NCBI RefSeq assembly: GCF_018691265.1
Contig: NW_024881328.1
Location: 43,875,515 to 43,939,514, forward strand
Reading direction: 5' to 3'
From: Tyto alba
Taxonomy: Eukaryota > Chordata > Aves > Strigiformes > Tytonidae
Length of the DNA: 64,000 nt
The notes under the pieces are model-generated. The model ran no database searches, was not told the DNA's origin, and worked only from the letters and a program-made list of their open reading frames with translations. Position numbers and translations under genes: made by a program. Below, piece by piece: positions 27,901 through 42,900 of the stretch (position 1 is the first letter of the stretch; each line of letters opens with the position of its first letter).

Positions 27901-30900
27901 TTCCTTTGGGACTTAGACTAGTCATTCCAGTTTTGTGGTGAGATTTTGGGTGCCTGTATTTTTTCTGAGAGATGCGAGACAGGCTTTATTTGTAGACTTG
28001 TGCTGTTTACTCATAATTAATCTCCTTGCTTTTACCCTGAAGTGATGTAGTGAGCCACCACTTACTTTATTGGTCAGAATTTGTGTGGATCTCTTCAAAA
28101 GTTTGAATAGCTCCTCTCTATCCTGGAGAGATACGGTGGTTCCTTTCAGTATTCTCCCTGTATCTAGAAGATTTTGGTTACAGTTTATTAGAGAAATCAG
28201 AATTCTGTTAAAAAAGCATGAGAAAATGTCAAGAATGCAGTAAGAAGCAACTTTGGATATATTGATTCTTAAGATGGCTGATAAGCTCCCCTGTCTGTCT
28301 TCCATTTCTCCAGATAACCACTCTGCACCTCCAGATGTAACCACTGGCCTGGTGGAACATTTACATCATGAGCGCCCACAAGTAGCATCAGTACGAGGAG
28401 TTCCCAGAGGCTACAACAGCAGCATTTTGGAAACTGCAGATGGTGATTGTATTATAAACCTCCTCCCTTCAATCTATGTCCCTTTTTCTGAATAAGTGAA
28501 TGCGTAACAGAGGTTGGCACCCATCGTGTGCTATGTGCCTGCCCCCTCCAAAGCTTTACAGTAGTATGGTGTTATTTGTCAGTCTGCCACAGGTGAGGAA
28601 ACTGTACTGAATTTCCTGTGTTCTACTGGTGGGAGCCACGTCCCCAGTTCTGTAAACTTCTATAGTAAAAGGCAATGTAAGCCCTTTAGTCTCACACTTT
28701 AATTTTATATTGCATCAGAGCTTTTAATTTCAATAAATGTAAGTAAGCATACACATTTATATTTAATTTAAAATAAATATATCACCTATATGAATGAAAA
28801 TCAACACTTATTTTTTCCAAGCATTCTCACACTTTCAGTACTGAATGAATGTTAAGATGTAGCAAATACCTAGACTCTTGAAGAAAAGGTTTGTACTGGA
28901 ATCTCATTAAGGAGTCAGCAGTTTGGAAAGCTAGTGTGAGAAGGTATATGCATCAGCCAGGTAGCTGGGGAGCAACACTGCAGCACTGTTTTAAAGCAAA
29001 TAAAATCCACGGTTGAAACTGTTACTGATCAAAGCTGTTTTTTATCACACAAAATGCTCATCTTGAACTATTCTTCCATCTGGAAGCTGCACTGAGCTTA
29101 GCGTGATGTCAACAGTGTGGCAGCACATGTTTTAGTGTATGTTTATTGATATAGGGTAAGTAATAAATCTTTTCTGTTTGACAGGTGTCCCAGTGAATAG
29201 CAGAGTGTCCTCTAAAATCCAGCAGCTTCTAAATACCTTGAAAAGACCAAAGCGTCCACCTTTGAAGGAGTTTTTTGTTGATGATTTCGAAGAACTGCTA
29301 GAAGGTTAATTTTCTTTCAAATAATTCTTCACTCTTTGTGTAATCAGTTCAGGAAAGAAGTGATACTTCTTGGAAAGTGTTGTTTTCTTTTTCTCTTCCC
29401 AACAGAAAACAAATCATGGTAGAGTTCTTATATTGGAGAGAGAAAGGTTATATGCTATCACAAGTGTAACATAATCAGCTCAATCCTCCTACTCAGTGTA
29501 CTTGTTCTCCCCTCCTCCCTCACTCTGGAAATTCTTCCGATTCAGCCTAGTTTGTACCAGTGTGATGAGCTAGTGAATACTAAAGACAGTGATTTACAGA
29601 CATGTGGAGAATTCTATTCACATATTAGTCAAGAAATTCACTGTTGCATCCAGAAGTTGTCATGTTTGGTGGTGGTCCCACCATCACTTTTCACCTCAAG
29701 AGATTCCAAACTCTGCCCTGTGATAATCAGCAAATTCACAGAGGGTACTCTTCAGAGTAAGTCAGGGCATAGCCGAAGCATAACTGATGGTGCAGTGGAC
29801 CTCTGGAAACCTCTGACCAACCTCCTGTTCAAAGCAGGTCTTCCTAGATGAGACTGCTCAGGGCCATGTCCAGTCCAGATGCATGGAGATTCCACAGTCT
29901 CTCTGGTCACTCACATTCAACTGCTTGTTTCCAAGTATCCCACCCACATCCTGCTCTACAAAGCAGCTTTGTAGCTGGTCAGTGCCCAAGTAGTTAGATG
30001 GAGAAAGTTACTTGCTAGTAACTGGAATTTATTATGGTAATATTCTTTGCTATGCATGTTAATATCCTCTTCTTGAAATCCAGAAACTTTCATTATTTTA
30101 GAGGCTCAGAGGAATTAAATGCAATTAAGTGCACTGTGCAGTGTCTTGTCTGTGTACTGCATGAAAGGATAGTGCTTGTACGTGCTCTGCAGAGGCTGCT
30201 TAGCTGAAAAACAGTTTTCGTCTCTGTATGCATGTGTCCAGATGGAAGGAAAAGCATCTCTAACAAACGTAGAAGTTGCGTATGTAGCTGCCTTTAAAAC
30301 CAGCTGCATCAACTAATTTTGGAGAATTATTTTTGTTCTGTTCTCTTAGTCTTAAAGATTAAATTAAAATTTTGTCTCAGTGTGACATTTTTGAGCAGCT
30401 GCTACTAGCTTCCCTGTACTATTTGTTTGATACTTTAAGATATGAAGTTATTGTGGTTCTAGTCTTTCACTGAAGATTTTTCAGGCAAACTTTCTTTCAG
30501 GTCCATGTATGTTATTGTGGATAGCAGAGGGCATCACTTTGAACCGTTAATTTTAGTTATTACATAGAATGAGTGTTATCTAAATCCAGCTATGACTTTG
30601 TTTTGTTAACTAAGATCAAAATACTTCACCTTCTTATGCAGCTTGGAGCAGAATTTTAACAGCAGGCTATTTGGAGAGCAAATGGCATACGGACCCTGTA
30701 ATGCTGCACAGCTGAGAGACATGATCCAGAAATCAAACAAAATACTCTGTGAGAAGTACAGTTTTAGTTGTAGATAATCCATACCAGAAGCATTTAATCT
30801 GTCTGTCTTTTTTTTTTAATATATTGTTACAGAAGCATAATGTTGTTCTTTCTCACCTGTTGACAATTTGTTGCAGCAAAATGAATTTCCAGTTGTCACT

Positions 30901-33900
30901 GAAGCCATTCTCTCTGATAATGCTTATTGACTTGGTGTGGGCTTTCATTTAAATAGATGTGCAGAACAAACAGCAGAAAATACCGTCTTTCCAAAGGAGA
31001 AAAAGAGTGAACTAGGGATTCAAATTCTGTTCCTGTGGCCAGGTCCATTGAATAATGTGGAATCAAAACTCTAAAGTGATGGTAATTATTTTTTGTGAAG
31101 CCAACAGATGATTAGCATAGCGTCATCATAAAGCAGAGGAGAAGTAATGATAGCTGTAAGAAAGAGGAAGGTGGGAATAGTTCATAGAATAATCTATTAA
31201 GTGTAACTTGCACATTTTGTAACAATAGACATTTGCCATTTTACTGTGCTCTGGTTTTAGTGCAACAGCCTGACCCAAATCAACCAAAGCCCGAAGGAAA
31301 TCAGATCAATGTACTTAAAGGTGAACCCTTAGGTGTGGTAACCAACTGGCCACCTTCTCTGCTGGCTGCCCTGCAGCGCTGGGGAACTACCCAGCCAAAA
31401 GCCCCTTGCCTGACTGCATTGGATACAACTGGAAAAGCTATTTATACGCTTACCTACGGTAGGTATTGATAGTAACTGTAAGGAAGCATTAGGTGTTCAT
31501 TGTGGAATGAACAATTTGTTTTATTTAATAGGGGCTGACTGGGCTTGTGACAGATACTTTGAGATTGCTGTTTGGATGCAAATTATGAATTCATTGTGTA
31601 GAAAAAAAAAATTATAAAGAAAGGTAATGAAGGGAAAACATGTATGGTATTGATTCCTTACAAGTGGCTATTTCTAAGTTTCAGACAATTTTGTGTTTTT
31701 TTTTTTTCTTAAAAGAAATCTAAAAATAGCATTGTGTAAAATAGGAGGACGAAACAAATGACTAATAATGCGGTCTTCAGACTTCCAGAGTAGATACTAA
31801 ATTTTAGCATGCTCTTGCATATCCTTATAGAGAAGACTTGTACTTCAGGAGCATTTTAAGGATGTCGTTGTAAGAAATGAAACTTGCCTGTATCAACGAA
31901 CTAGAAGTATTATAGGAATTGCATTTTTTTGGAAGATAATTGTGTCCCGTAGGACGGCTAACTGCAGCATTTCATGGTGTAGTATGTTAAGATGTTAAAA
32001 TTTCTTGTTTGCCTTCTTACAGATGAAGTATGGTTACAGGAAATGTAATGAAGCAGCTGCATTAGTTTCATTACTTTGCAGTGGAGCTTTGAGAATTGTT
32101 TAGAATATCATGTTTAGTTTCATGTTTAAAAAAAAGAAAGGAAAAGACAAACTAAAAAGAAGCCAACCTCTAAATTGTACTTGGACTCTCTGCCAACTGC
32201 ACTGAATGTCCAGTTCTATAAAGAACTGGCTATTTAATGTACTTGAGTCCTGTGTAACTTTTTTTTTTTGTATACTGGGAAATTACACGGAAAAAAAACC
32301 TGTGGAATTGAAGAAGCTTGAGACTGACAAACACAAAATAACTGATGGTTGCTACATGGTCTGAAGGGGTTGAGTGTGAATGTCAGTCCATGATAAAGAT
32401 CCTGTACTAAAAAGCTGAGTTTAGATGCATGCTGTTTGCCACGGCTTGCTTCTTTGGATGATTCTTTGATTTACCATTTACAGTGGACAGGTTTTGCTGT
32501 TGCTCAGTTTTTTTATAAACAGTTTCCTTAGCAAAGCTTTTCCTTTTTTTTGGAAGCTACAAATTAAATTTGATTGTTATATTGTGTTAAATTAGTTAGA
32601 TCGTTGTCTTTGTATTTCATAGCTTGGAATAATTTTTTGCTTCTGAATTATTGAGAGCTGTGTAGATCACTACTGAGCAATGAACTGGCATTTCACAGAG
32701 CCAGATATTGTGGCATTTATTCCTACCCTTTGCTTCTTAAATTTCAGTTAATTTTTTGTCCAGTTTAGGTTTCTTCTTTTTATCCCCAGCAGTTTGCTCT
32801 CTCTAAGAGCCCTTAGGAAGGAGTCTTAAGTGCCTTTTGCATTTGGGTTGTATTGGTCAGACTACATGTCTGTGTGTGCACACACTGAACCGTTGGAAGA
32901 ACTCAGTAGATTTGTGAGGTGATATTGCATTCAGAAGGTCAATGTTTGCTTTTCCCCAGTTACTTCCTCATGTGCCTGTTGACACTGTTCTAATACTACC
33001 GACTTGCCTAATGCATATATAAAGCATTGAGATTGGCCAATTAAGTGTTAAAAATTTAGTCTCTATTTTTTAATTTCTGTATTATCTTTTTTTCTTTAGG
33101 CAAGCTGTGGAGTCGAAGCTTGAAGTTAGCATATACCCTGCTAAACAAGCTAACCACGAAGAATGAACCACTGCTGAAGCCTGGAGACCGGGTAGGCTTC
33201 TGTTTGAAATGGTCTGTATGGATAAAATAGACAGCAAGGAACAACTTTAGCTAAAGAAAGCCTTATAATATTGTGACTCGTAGTACTCTATTCTCACAAC
33301 ATTTAATAGTTCTGTTCCTACTTCAAATATGAACCTGAACATTTTTAAAAGATTTTTTCCCGTAAAGTAAAAAGCAGTCCTCCCCCCACAAATGACGAAA
33401 ATAACCATATCTTGTTATTTTAATGTATTTTTGTAGGTAGCTCTTGTATTTCCTAATAGTGATCCAGTTATGTTTATGGTGGCATTTTACGGATGTCTCC
33501 TGGCAGAACTTATTCCTGTCCCAATTGAAGTTCCACTAACAAGAAAGGTAGGCAAATGCATTCAACATTTTTATGGCTTTGTAAATAGATAAAGTGTGGA
33601 GGGGTCTAAATCCTATAGTCCTTATATGGGACCCCTCAAAGCCTGCACTTCTGAAAGCAGTGTGGTGCATCACTTAAACTATTCAGTGCACATTATATAT
33701 TTGGAAAGTGTTTAATATTTAGTTAGGGAAGGGCAGAAACAGTATGAAGCTAATAAGTTAACTATTTTCAGATACATAACTGTAGAAATCATTTTAAGTC
33801 ATTACTTTTAAAAGATGAGTTGAAAATATTTCTTAAAACACAGAAATGCTGCCTTTTCAGCTCTCATGCTGAGGAATGAGAGCACAGGCAGGTAGAGGCA

Positions 33901-36900
33901 CCATAGTTACTGGAAATATCAGGACAATACCGCACACATTGAGATTATTAGGGAAGGTGTGAAATCAGAGCTGAAAGGCTACAGGCTCTGCTCTTTAGAG
34001 CCTTAGGACTCAGAAGCAGCATCAGACCAGCTCTCTGTTTTACCAGAGCGTACAAACATCCCTGTTGGGTTAGAGGGGGTTGCACAGCCATTGCTTGCCA
34101 GATCTACTGCCAAATCTACTTTAGTTGGCACTAAGCAAAACTAAGCCTTTTGAGCATAGACTTCAGGATTTTGTCTTCCATAAAAGGTCTTATCAGCTAG
34201 AAGGTTGTTTTTTCCTGTGATATAAATTGGCCTAATATTTTGTAAATGTGGAAAAGTTACAGTAAACTGTGTAAAAGCTTCATTATCTGGGAGTTTGATC
34301 TAATATGGTTTCTCTGTAGGATGCTGGCAGCCAGCAGATTGGTTTTCTTTTGGGCAGCTGTGGAGTAACACTAGCTTTAACCACTGATGCCTGTCAAAAA
34401 GGCCTTCCTAAAGCTCAGACTGGTGAGGTGGTTACATTCAAAGGTATGATTTTAAGCTACTCAGATTTCCTTATAGGATAAAAAGCGAGTATATCCATTG
34501 TTGCTATTAAACAACAGCCTTTTCATTTGCTTGCATGCTTCTAGCTTACATACAAAGAACCACCACCATATAAAGAACTGCCTTCATTGTCAAGACAGTA
34601 CTTAATGCTGCTGCTTCCTGAAAGGGGGGTGATGCTGCTTTTGATTGTCTCCTGTTGTTATCCCTGAACACTGGGAAAAAAACCCTGATTTTTGGAACTG
34701 TAATGACAGTAATCTATCTTTTTCTTTGAAGGCTGGCCTCGTCTCATTTGGTTTGTGATCGATGGGAAGCATCTGGCAAAACCAACTAAGGACTGGCATC
34801 CGCAAGTACGGGATGCCAGTGCTGAGATTGCATATATTGAGGTGATCCAGTACAATATACCTAACTTACGGCTGCTCTGTTGTAGTTTATGTCACAGCAC
34901 GCTTTCTTCCTTTAATCCCTTGATCCAATATAAGAGATGACTATAATATTTTTAACTGTGGAAAACTCAAAAAGGAACATGGTCATTGCGTGGTTGAATC
35001 AGGTTGAAGATTTGGGATTATTGGCATTTTTGGATCCATGGGACAGTTTAATTGGGGTACAGAAACAGCCAGATTTCATATGATATTAGTGTATTCTCTG
35101 AATATAAATGTATCTTTTATGCTAGCTTTTGGGGTTTGTTTGTTTTTAAAAAAGCTTATTTAATATTTATAACAAAATATCTTTTCAGTTCACTACTGTA
35201 AATTTTCTGGATTTTGTTGTTAATCTAATGCTTCTTTCTCTTTTCAGTATAAAACAAGTAAAGAGGGCAGCACAGTGGGCATTACTATATCTCATGCTTC
35301 CATGTTGGCACACTGTCACGCATTGACTCAGGCATGTGGTTATTCAGAAGGTAAGTTAGATAGGTACAACTTTAAAATGATACTCATGGCTTTGAATATT
35401 CAGACACTTTATGTTACAAAATCATGTTTACTGTCTAAAAGAACTTCAGATAAGCACTGGGAGCTTTAATCGCAAAGGAAAAGACAAATTTCCTTGTTCA
35501 TAACCAGTATGATATGTGAAGGAAAGTAAGAAGCCGCTTGTGAAATCACAATCAATGTGTATTAAAATTTTTTTTAACCTAAGATTGATTTGATTCAAGG
35601 GTTTGGATTTTTCAGTCTTCATAACTTTTGTTAGTGGGTGGTAGGAGTGATACTGATTTTTCATCCTCTTGAAAACAGCTTTGCTGCAAATCTCTTTTGC
35701 CCTCCCTAGTGCCTGTTTGAACACGCTGGCCTTATGAAGTCATAAGGGGCCAGTTTGAGATGCCCACGTGCAGAGTTAGAGGAGCCCTCCCAGCAGAAAT
35801 TGAGGGAGCTTTCTTAGACGGATCCTAGAGGCCGTTTGGGTAGCTTTCATCTCTTTGAAGAGCTCTGGATGCTGCCAGTTCCAGTTATAGCTGCTCTAAC
35901 AGTGCATACTGGTGTGCCATGCAGACAGGCTAGTGACAGTTATACAGCTTCTTATCTCTCAGGATAAATGGTTGCTAGACACTTTCTAGCTAGGTGAGAT
36001 GTAATATGCGTCATAGTTCTTACAACTCTTCTATTTTGTAATTCCTAAGAGTGTGACACTTGACCCCTGAAAGACAGGCTTGATCAAAAAAATCTGAGGG
36101 TTACCATATTAAAAAACACCCTGACTTGCTTGGCTTTACTGCTCTTGCACATTTGATGACCGTACCTGCCTAGATCACAAAGTTAAAAGTCCTAGTCCAA
36201 GTCATCTGGTCCAATTACTTGAGCTAGGTCTGTGATTCCAGACTGTGCATTTGAGGGCATGAGCAGATTGCTAATGACTGCAAACTGTCCTCTCTTGCAC
36301 TTATTTTTTCTTCCTCGTTTCGGCAATTGGTTTATGCCCATCATGCTCCAAAGTCCATATGAGTAGTATAGTAGGATAAGAGAAGTTTTCAGAGTCAGAT
36401 GTCTGTACTCTTTTTCCTTATTATCAAAGAGCACCCTTTCCCGTTTTCATTTTGGGACCCCTTCCCATCACAGTTGCCAACCACAAGAACTGTGCTGAGA
36501 GAGGGGAGGGTGCACCCAGCTTGTAGGTAAGCAGTTCCTGAATCCTGAAAGGATGATGGCAACCAATTATGAATTGAAGTGGTCTACACATCTTAGTTTT
36601 CAGACAGGTGTCATTAATAAACTGAGGTTAACCAGGACCGGCCAGTGTGCTGCAACATCCAGAGTCTGGGACTTTCAGAGCGGTTAAGGTTAGAAGGGAC
36701 CTCTGGAGGTCATCTGGCCCAGCACCTCAGCTCAAGCAGGGCCATGCAGAGCCAGTTGCCCAGGACCACGTCCAGATGGCTTTTCAGTATCGCCAAGGAT
36801 GGAAACTCCACCACCTCTCTGGGCAACTCGTGCCAGTGCTCAGTTACCTTGCATCAAGTTTTTCCAGATGCTCTGCTCCCCTAATCGTCCTTGTGGCCCT

Positions 36901-39900
36901 TCACTGGACGTGCTTCAGAAGCTCCATCTCTCTGTCGTCCTGGGGAGCCCAGAAGTGGACCCATCCCTCCAGCTGTGGCCTAACCAGTGCTGAGCAGAGG
37001 GGAAGGATCACCTCCCTTGACCTGCTGGCAAGGTTCCTCCTGTTGCAGCCCAGTACACCATTAGCCACCTTTGCCGCAAGGCCACGTTGCTGGCAGATGT
37101 TCAACTTGGTGGCCACCATGAACCCCAGGGCCCTTTCTGCACAGCTGCTCTCCAGACACTTGGCTCCAAGCATGTCCTGCTGCGTGGGGTTGTTCCTCCC
37201 CAGGGGACGGGACTTTGCATTTCTCCCTGGTGAACGTCATGAGGTTCCCGTCAGACCGTTCCTTCAGCCTGTCAGGGTCCCGCCGGATGGCAGCACAACC
37301 TGCTGCGCTGTCAGCCATTTCTCCCGGCTTTGCGTCACCAGCAAGTTTACTGGGGAGACGCTTTGCCCCATCATCCAGATCATTAATGGAGAGGCTGAAG
37401 AGAACTGGAGCCACTACTGAGCCCCGGGCTACACAGCTAGTTACTGGCCTCCAACTAGACTTCGTGCCACCAGTCACCAACCTCCAGGCCTGGTCGTTCA
37501 GCCACTTTTCAGTCCATCTACCTGTCTGCTCATGCAGCTCATGCTTTGTCAGCTTCTCTGTGAGGGTCTAACAGGAGACAGTGTCCAAAACCCAGTGACA
37601 GTCAAGGTAGATGATATCCACTGCTCTCCCTTCATCTACCAAGCCAGTCACATCATTGTAGAAGGTGGTCAGTTTGGTCAAGCATGACTTCTCCTTGGTG
37701 AATCCATGCTGACTACTCCTGAGGACATTCTTCTTCTCCGTGTGCCTGAGAAAATGGTGTCCAGAATTAGTGTTCCATCACCTTTGCAGGGTTTGAGGTG
37801 AGGCTGACCGGCCTGTAAGTTCCCTGGGTTCTCCTTCTTGCCCTTCTTGAGGACAGGAGTGACAATTGCTTTCCTTCAGTCATCAGGCTCTTTTCCTAGT
37901 CAGAAGTTCAGAGCGACTGGAGCTCTCCATCACCCAGAGAATGAATGAATATACAGCTAAAATATATACTGAAGCACTTTATTTATTGGGAAATAGCTGT
38001 GTACATTATGAGAAATGAAAAAGAATAATAAATACCCCGAAGAACAATTTCTTGTGTATGCAGCCATTCTATGTCAGTGATAAGCAATTTTCACCTCATC
38101 AGTACAAGATATCCCTCTAAAATCAGGTCGAATCTTTAATTTAAAATCTTTGATTCTGTTTTTTTAAATCACTTAAGGTGTTCAATTTTCTCAGAGAAGA
38201 CATTGAAGAAAATTTAATACAGCCATGGTAGTATTTCTCACTAAATTAAATTCTTTCAATTCTAGCTGAACTTTTTCAGTTGATCTGAAAATGTTTACAT
38301 CAAAACTAAAGTTTTGGTCTACACAGTTCATTGGCAAATGTAACAAACAGATGAAAGTGGTATTAAAATGAAGACAAGGTCTTTACCTTGTAGTAATCTC
38401 GTCTACAATAATAATTTAAAGGTGATTCTTGTAAGTAAAATAGGACACTTTCAGCTTAAGCAGCCTCTTTGTTATAGACAAGAATGCTTGGCAACATAGT
38501 TTTGATTTCCTAGTGGTGTTGGAAGTTTCCTAGTTGCTTTAACAAATATTTTGAGTTCTTAAATATTCTCAGAAATGTGTTTCTTAAGTCTGATAGTTTT
38601 TCCTTCACTTTCAGCTGAAACACTAACAAACGTCTTGGATTTCAAAAGAGATGCTGGCCTTTGGCATGGAGTATTAACAGTGAGTATTTGAATGAATGAA
38701 AAAAAATGCAGCAAGTTGCTTCTCTTAGAGGTAGAGTATAGGTATCAGAATGCGTTCATAAACTCTCAAACTATTTATATTTCAATATTTGTATTTTTCA
38801 GAATAAAATATTACTTTTTCAATAACAGACTGGGCAGCCTTAACATGTTTTTACTGACTATACACTTAGTTTTCACTAATGGTTTAATGTAAGAGTTACA
38901 CTGTAGCTGTGATGATTTTTTTTTTAAAGAATGGTACATGCTGTGTATTCTTTGAGCCACTTGCAAGTTTATTTTTTAATATTTTTCTCATAGAGTGTTA
39001 TGAATAGGATGCATGTCATCAGTATTCCCTATGCATTAATGAAGGTTAATCCACTTTCTTGGATACAGAAAGTCTGCTTATACAAAGGTAACCTTAAAGT
39101 ATTTTTACATAACCCATATCTTTTTGGATGATTTAAAAAATAAAACCAATAAATTTCTTTGTATAAAATGCTCTAGCTGAGGCCACTGCTGTTTTATTGA
39201 TTTTCTTTGCCGCTGCTTGAGCAATTGGGTACTCCATTTCAGTATTATATGTACTGATAGATTAATTGATGAGTGATGTCAGTGGCTTTTTCTGATAGAC
39301 CTTTAACAAAACTGTGTTTCTTTGAATTTATAGTAAACATTTAAATTCTATAATTAAGTCCATCTGGAGACAGAAAGTATACATGTGACATAGTAGTTAA
39401 ATATTTGGCATTTGTATTTTTTTTCTGTGTAATTTGTTTCATAAATTTACGTAAATACACAATATTTTTATAATTGTTCTTTATTTTGTTCTGTACATGC
39501 ACCATAATTATTTTTTTTATTTTCAGCCCGTGTAGCACTAGTAAAATCACGTGATATGCACTGGTCACTTTTGGCTCAGAGGGATCAGAGAGATGTCAGT
39601 CTGAGCTCTTTACGAATGTTAATAGTGGCAGATGGAGCTAATCCATGTGAGTATGGATGCTTTTTCTGAGTGTTAGTCCAAGGTGAACTAAAGCACACTG
39701 TAAATCACAGAACTCTGGGTCTGTGCTGCAGGAGCTCAACAGTACTGGCTATAGTTATCTTCAGCAAAACGGAGACAGCACAGCAGCGTTCCTTTGCCAA
39801 GGACACTGAAGTGAAACTTGCATAGGCAATGTTCTGAAGGATCTGTTCTTTATATAAAGAATAGTTGGGACTGTAATTTTGAAAAAAGCTTTTAAAATTT

Positions 39901-42900
39901 CAATTAAACCATAATGCCGGTTTTGAAGGAGTTGGTTATGTATTGCATGTAGGCATAAAATCTTGAGTTGCAGTGTGTCTGAATCTGTACGTGCCCCTAG
40001 GGCTTGTCTCAGTCATGTGCAAGAATATAAAAACAGGATCAGTCACATCCTTAACTCAAAACCATGACAACTATTAACTAGCATGTGCGGTAGGTTCTTG
40101 CCTTTTTCTGTCTATCATATGCTGGTGGTTTACAGTAATTTAAGAAAGCAGATGGGAAGGGTTTTTTTACAAGAGGTTAGAATATAACTTAGTTGCTTAA
40201 TTTTGCTGTTCTCGTACACCAGAAAATAATAATATTTCAAATTACTTGGAGTTACATGATGAGAGGTCAGCAAGTCATGATGGCAGAAGATAAAAGCTTG
40301 AAATGGTCTTGCTAAAATTGTATTTGTTGGAAGCACAGTTTCAGATCTGATGCCTAGAAAGTTAGGCAGTTCCTTCTATAGTAAAATGTTATTTGTATGC
40401 TAGTGATGCCACTGCTTTTTCATTGCTGTTTGCACTTCTTTGCCATATTTAGATGTGTAAATTATTTTTTTTAACCTCATCTTTTCATCAGTGCTGTACT
40501 GTTACATGAATTGACATGAAATTTTACGTAGGTTGTAGTACAATCAGTGAAGTTTGCTGGTTTGCTTTATGTGCTGCAATTCCACAACTGTAAAAAACAA
40601 ACCTATAGGTGATGAGGTATTCTCCTGCATTTTGGGCAAAGTGCTGAAGGCCAGGTAGGGTTCTGAACTGAAGATATGTCAGAAGCATTTGATACTAATT
40701 TCTGACTGCTCTGGTTCTGTGACCTCTATAAGAAACACTCATATAGGAGCTATATAGGAGGCTGACAAATAGTCACCCTTAGTGACAAAATATTCTGAGC
40801 ACTGAAGGACTTTCCATGATGTTAAGTGTTACAGAATGCTGCCAGAGAAAGAGACTATACAGTGAGAGTTGTGAATTTCATTCAGTGAATTAGTGTTAAC
40901 CACTGGGAGTTTTTTCTTCAAATCTATGATCTAATAATAGGTTGGAGTGTCTTTTACACAGTTTGAAAGTATATTGGTTTTGTGCACGGATGCAACCATA
41001 TTTGTATAGCTGAACTGAGAGTAAGCATAGAATTTGAAATCCTGCAGCTCAAACTTGCCTGCCCTTGGCAAAATGTTTCCAATTTTGTGATTGTTCTTTT
41101 TAGGGTCAATATCTTCCTGTGATGCATTCCTGAATGTATTTCAGTCCAGAGGTTTGAGACCAGAAGTAATTTGTCCTTGTGCTAGTTCTTCAGAGGCACT
41201 AACTGTTGCTATTCGCAGGTAATTCTCTTTTCTGAGAAGTGAATTGAAGCTTCTCTTGACTATTGAAATGTATCTGATATTAAATTGGTAGCCAGAAAAG
41301 ACCATTAGCCACATAAAGGTGCCCAAAGACCTGGACAGAGAAGTATGAGGCTCACCGGTATCTCCTTCACTGAAGGATGGGTGATTTTTTGTTTGGTTTC
41401 TTTAAAAAGTTTAATATTTTCTAAAAGTGGTCAGCCGTAAGAGTTTTTCTTTTTTTACTGCTTGGGAAAGCAGGGTCTTATCCTCACTTATGTTGCTGGA
41501 AGACCTTTGTAAAATGCCCCTAAAATTAAGACTGTTACTTAATTGGATGGAAGAAGAATCTGAATCTTCAAGTAATTGCTTATATACAATGTCTTGTAAA
41601 CAGAGGGCTAAAGGAGGAAAAATATATTTGTAACTGGGCTGAAAAATACTGTTGGATTTCTGAAGGTAGTAAGGTATGCTCTGAAAAAAGGAAATACTTT
41701 TATTGTTAATGGATATATGGATGGAATATGCTGGAACTTTTTGACAGTGATTTTGATCAAAATGTGATTTGGAAAATCTATTTCAAGAAAACTTTAAACA
41801 AAAAAGTTTGAGATTTTGGAGAGTACTTCCTCTGGTGGGAGAACTGACATTTCCAATTTAAAAACAAAAACGCACTTAAGGAACTGGTTTTTACAACCGC
41901 ACCCAGACTCTTTTACTCCATTGCATCCTGAAAGTTGAACAGTTACACAAAATGGAGTTGTTGGTCTTCAGTCAATTCTGCTCAGAATAAGTGTCACGCC
42001 CTCCAAACACTTCCTGATTTTTCCTAATGTTTAGAAAATTTATCCTTTGAAAGCTTATTTGTGACACTTTTTTGCCCATAATAGAACTAAATCCTCTCTG
42101 TAACATTTTAGAGTGGAAGCTATGTGATTTTTTTTGTTCTAGCTCTTTTTTCATCTGGTTAAAATATATTACCAATCTTGACCTCTTGTTTGTTTAAAAT
42201 AAGAAACCATTATTTCTCTTAACCTTAACAAGCCTGAGAGACTCGTGCATTGTTTTTGATGACCATTTTGCCACTGGTCTGTTGATTCATACCTGATTTG
42301 ACTTTATGTTTTCAGACCTCCAGAACTGGGTGGGCCTCCTCCAGGAAAAGCAGTGTTATCTATGAACTGTCTGAGCTTCGGTGTGATAAGAGTGGATACA
42401 GAAGAGAAGTTGTCAGTGTTAACTGTACAGGATGTTGGTCAGATTATGCCTGGAGGTAGGAAAGCATTTTGTGTAGGTTTAAGCATACTGCACATAATTA
42501 TATTTACTGTTACACTTCTGGTGATGAAATAAATAAAAATGTAAAATATGAATACCTTGAAGGTAGTATGACTTAGTTTTGACATATTGCCTAAACACAT
42601 GATCATTAAGTACTGTCTCAACTAGATTATTATATGTTTTCAGTAGAGATTAATCAACAATAAATCTGAATTGCCATAGGTTTTGGTATGGGCAGATGCT
42701 TTTGGCTGGTCTACAGAGTTGTGTTATTGTTTACTTGTTAGCATTAGTGCCGAGTGACATACAGTTATGTAACAACAATCACAACAGAACAAAACAAAAT
42801 GTAAAGCGTAGTATGAAATACTGTATTTCACCCAGGAATGATAGTCCACATGTTAGAATAAAATAGAATAGAATAGATTATTTCAATTGGAAGGGTCCTA

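Larger units (their letters stand above)
38680..41103 (+). other. DIP2A introns 14-16 (with exons 15 and 16 between)
   Basis: Introns 14 (38680-38993), 15 (39088-39526) and 16 (39647-41103) are AT-rich and I see no repeat or gene in them. Confidence 0.85.

Noticed and set aside
36647..37420. 257-residue open frame (+), repeated at 45015-45788 (-)
   Set aside because: It runs antisense to CR1 ORF2 in both copies; it is a shadow of the LINE, not a gene.
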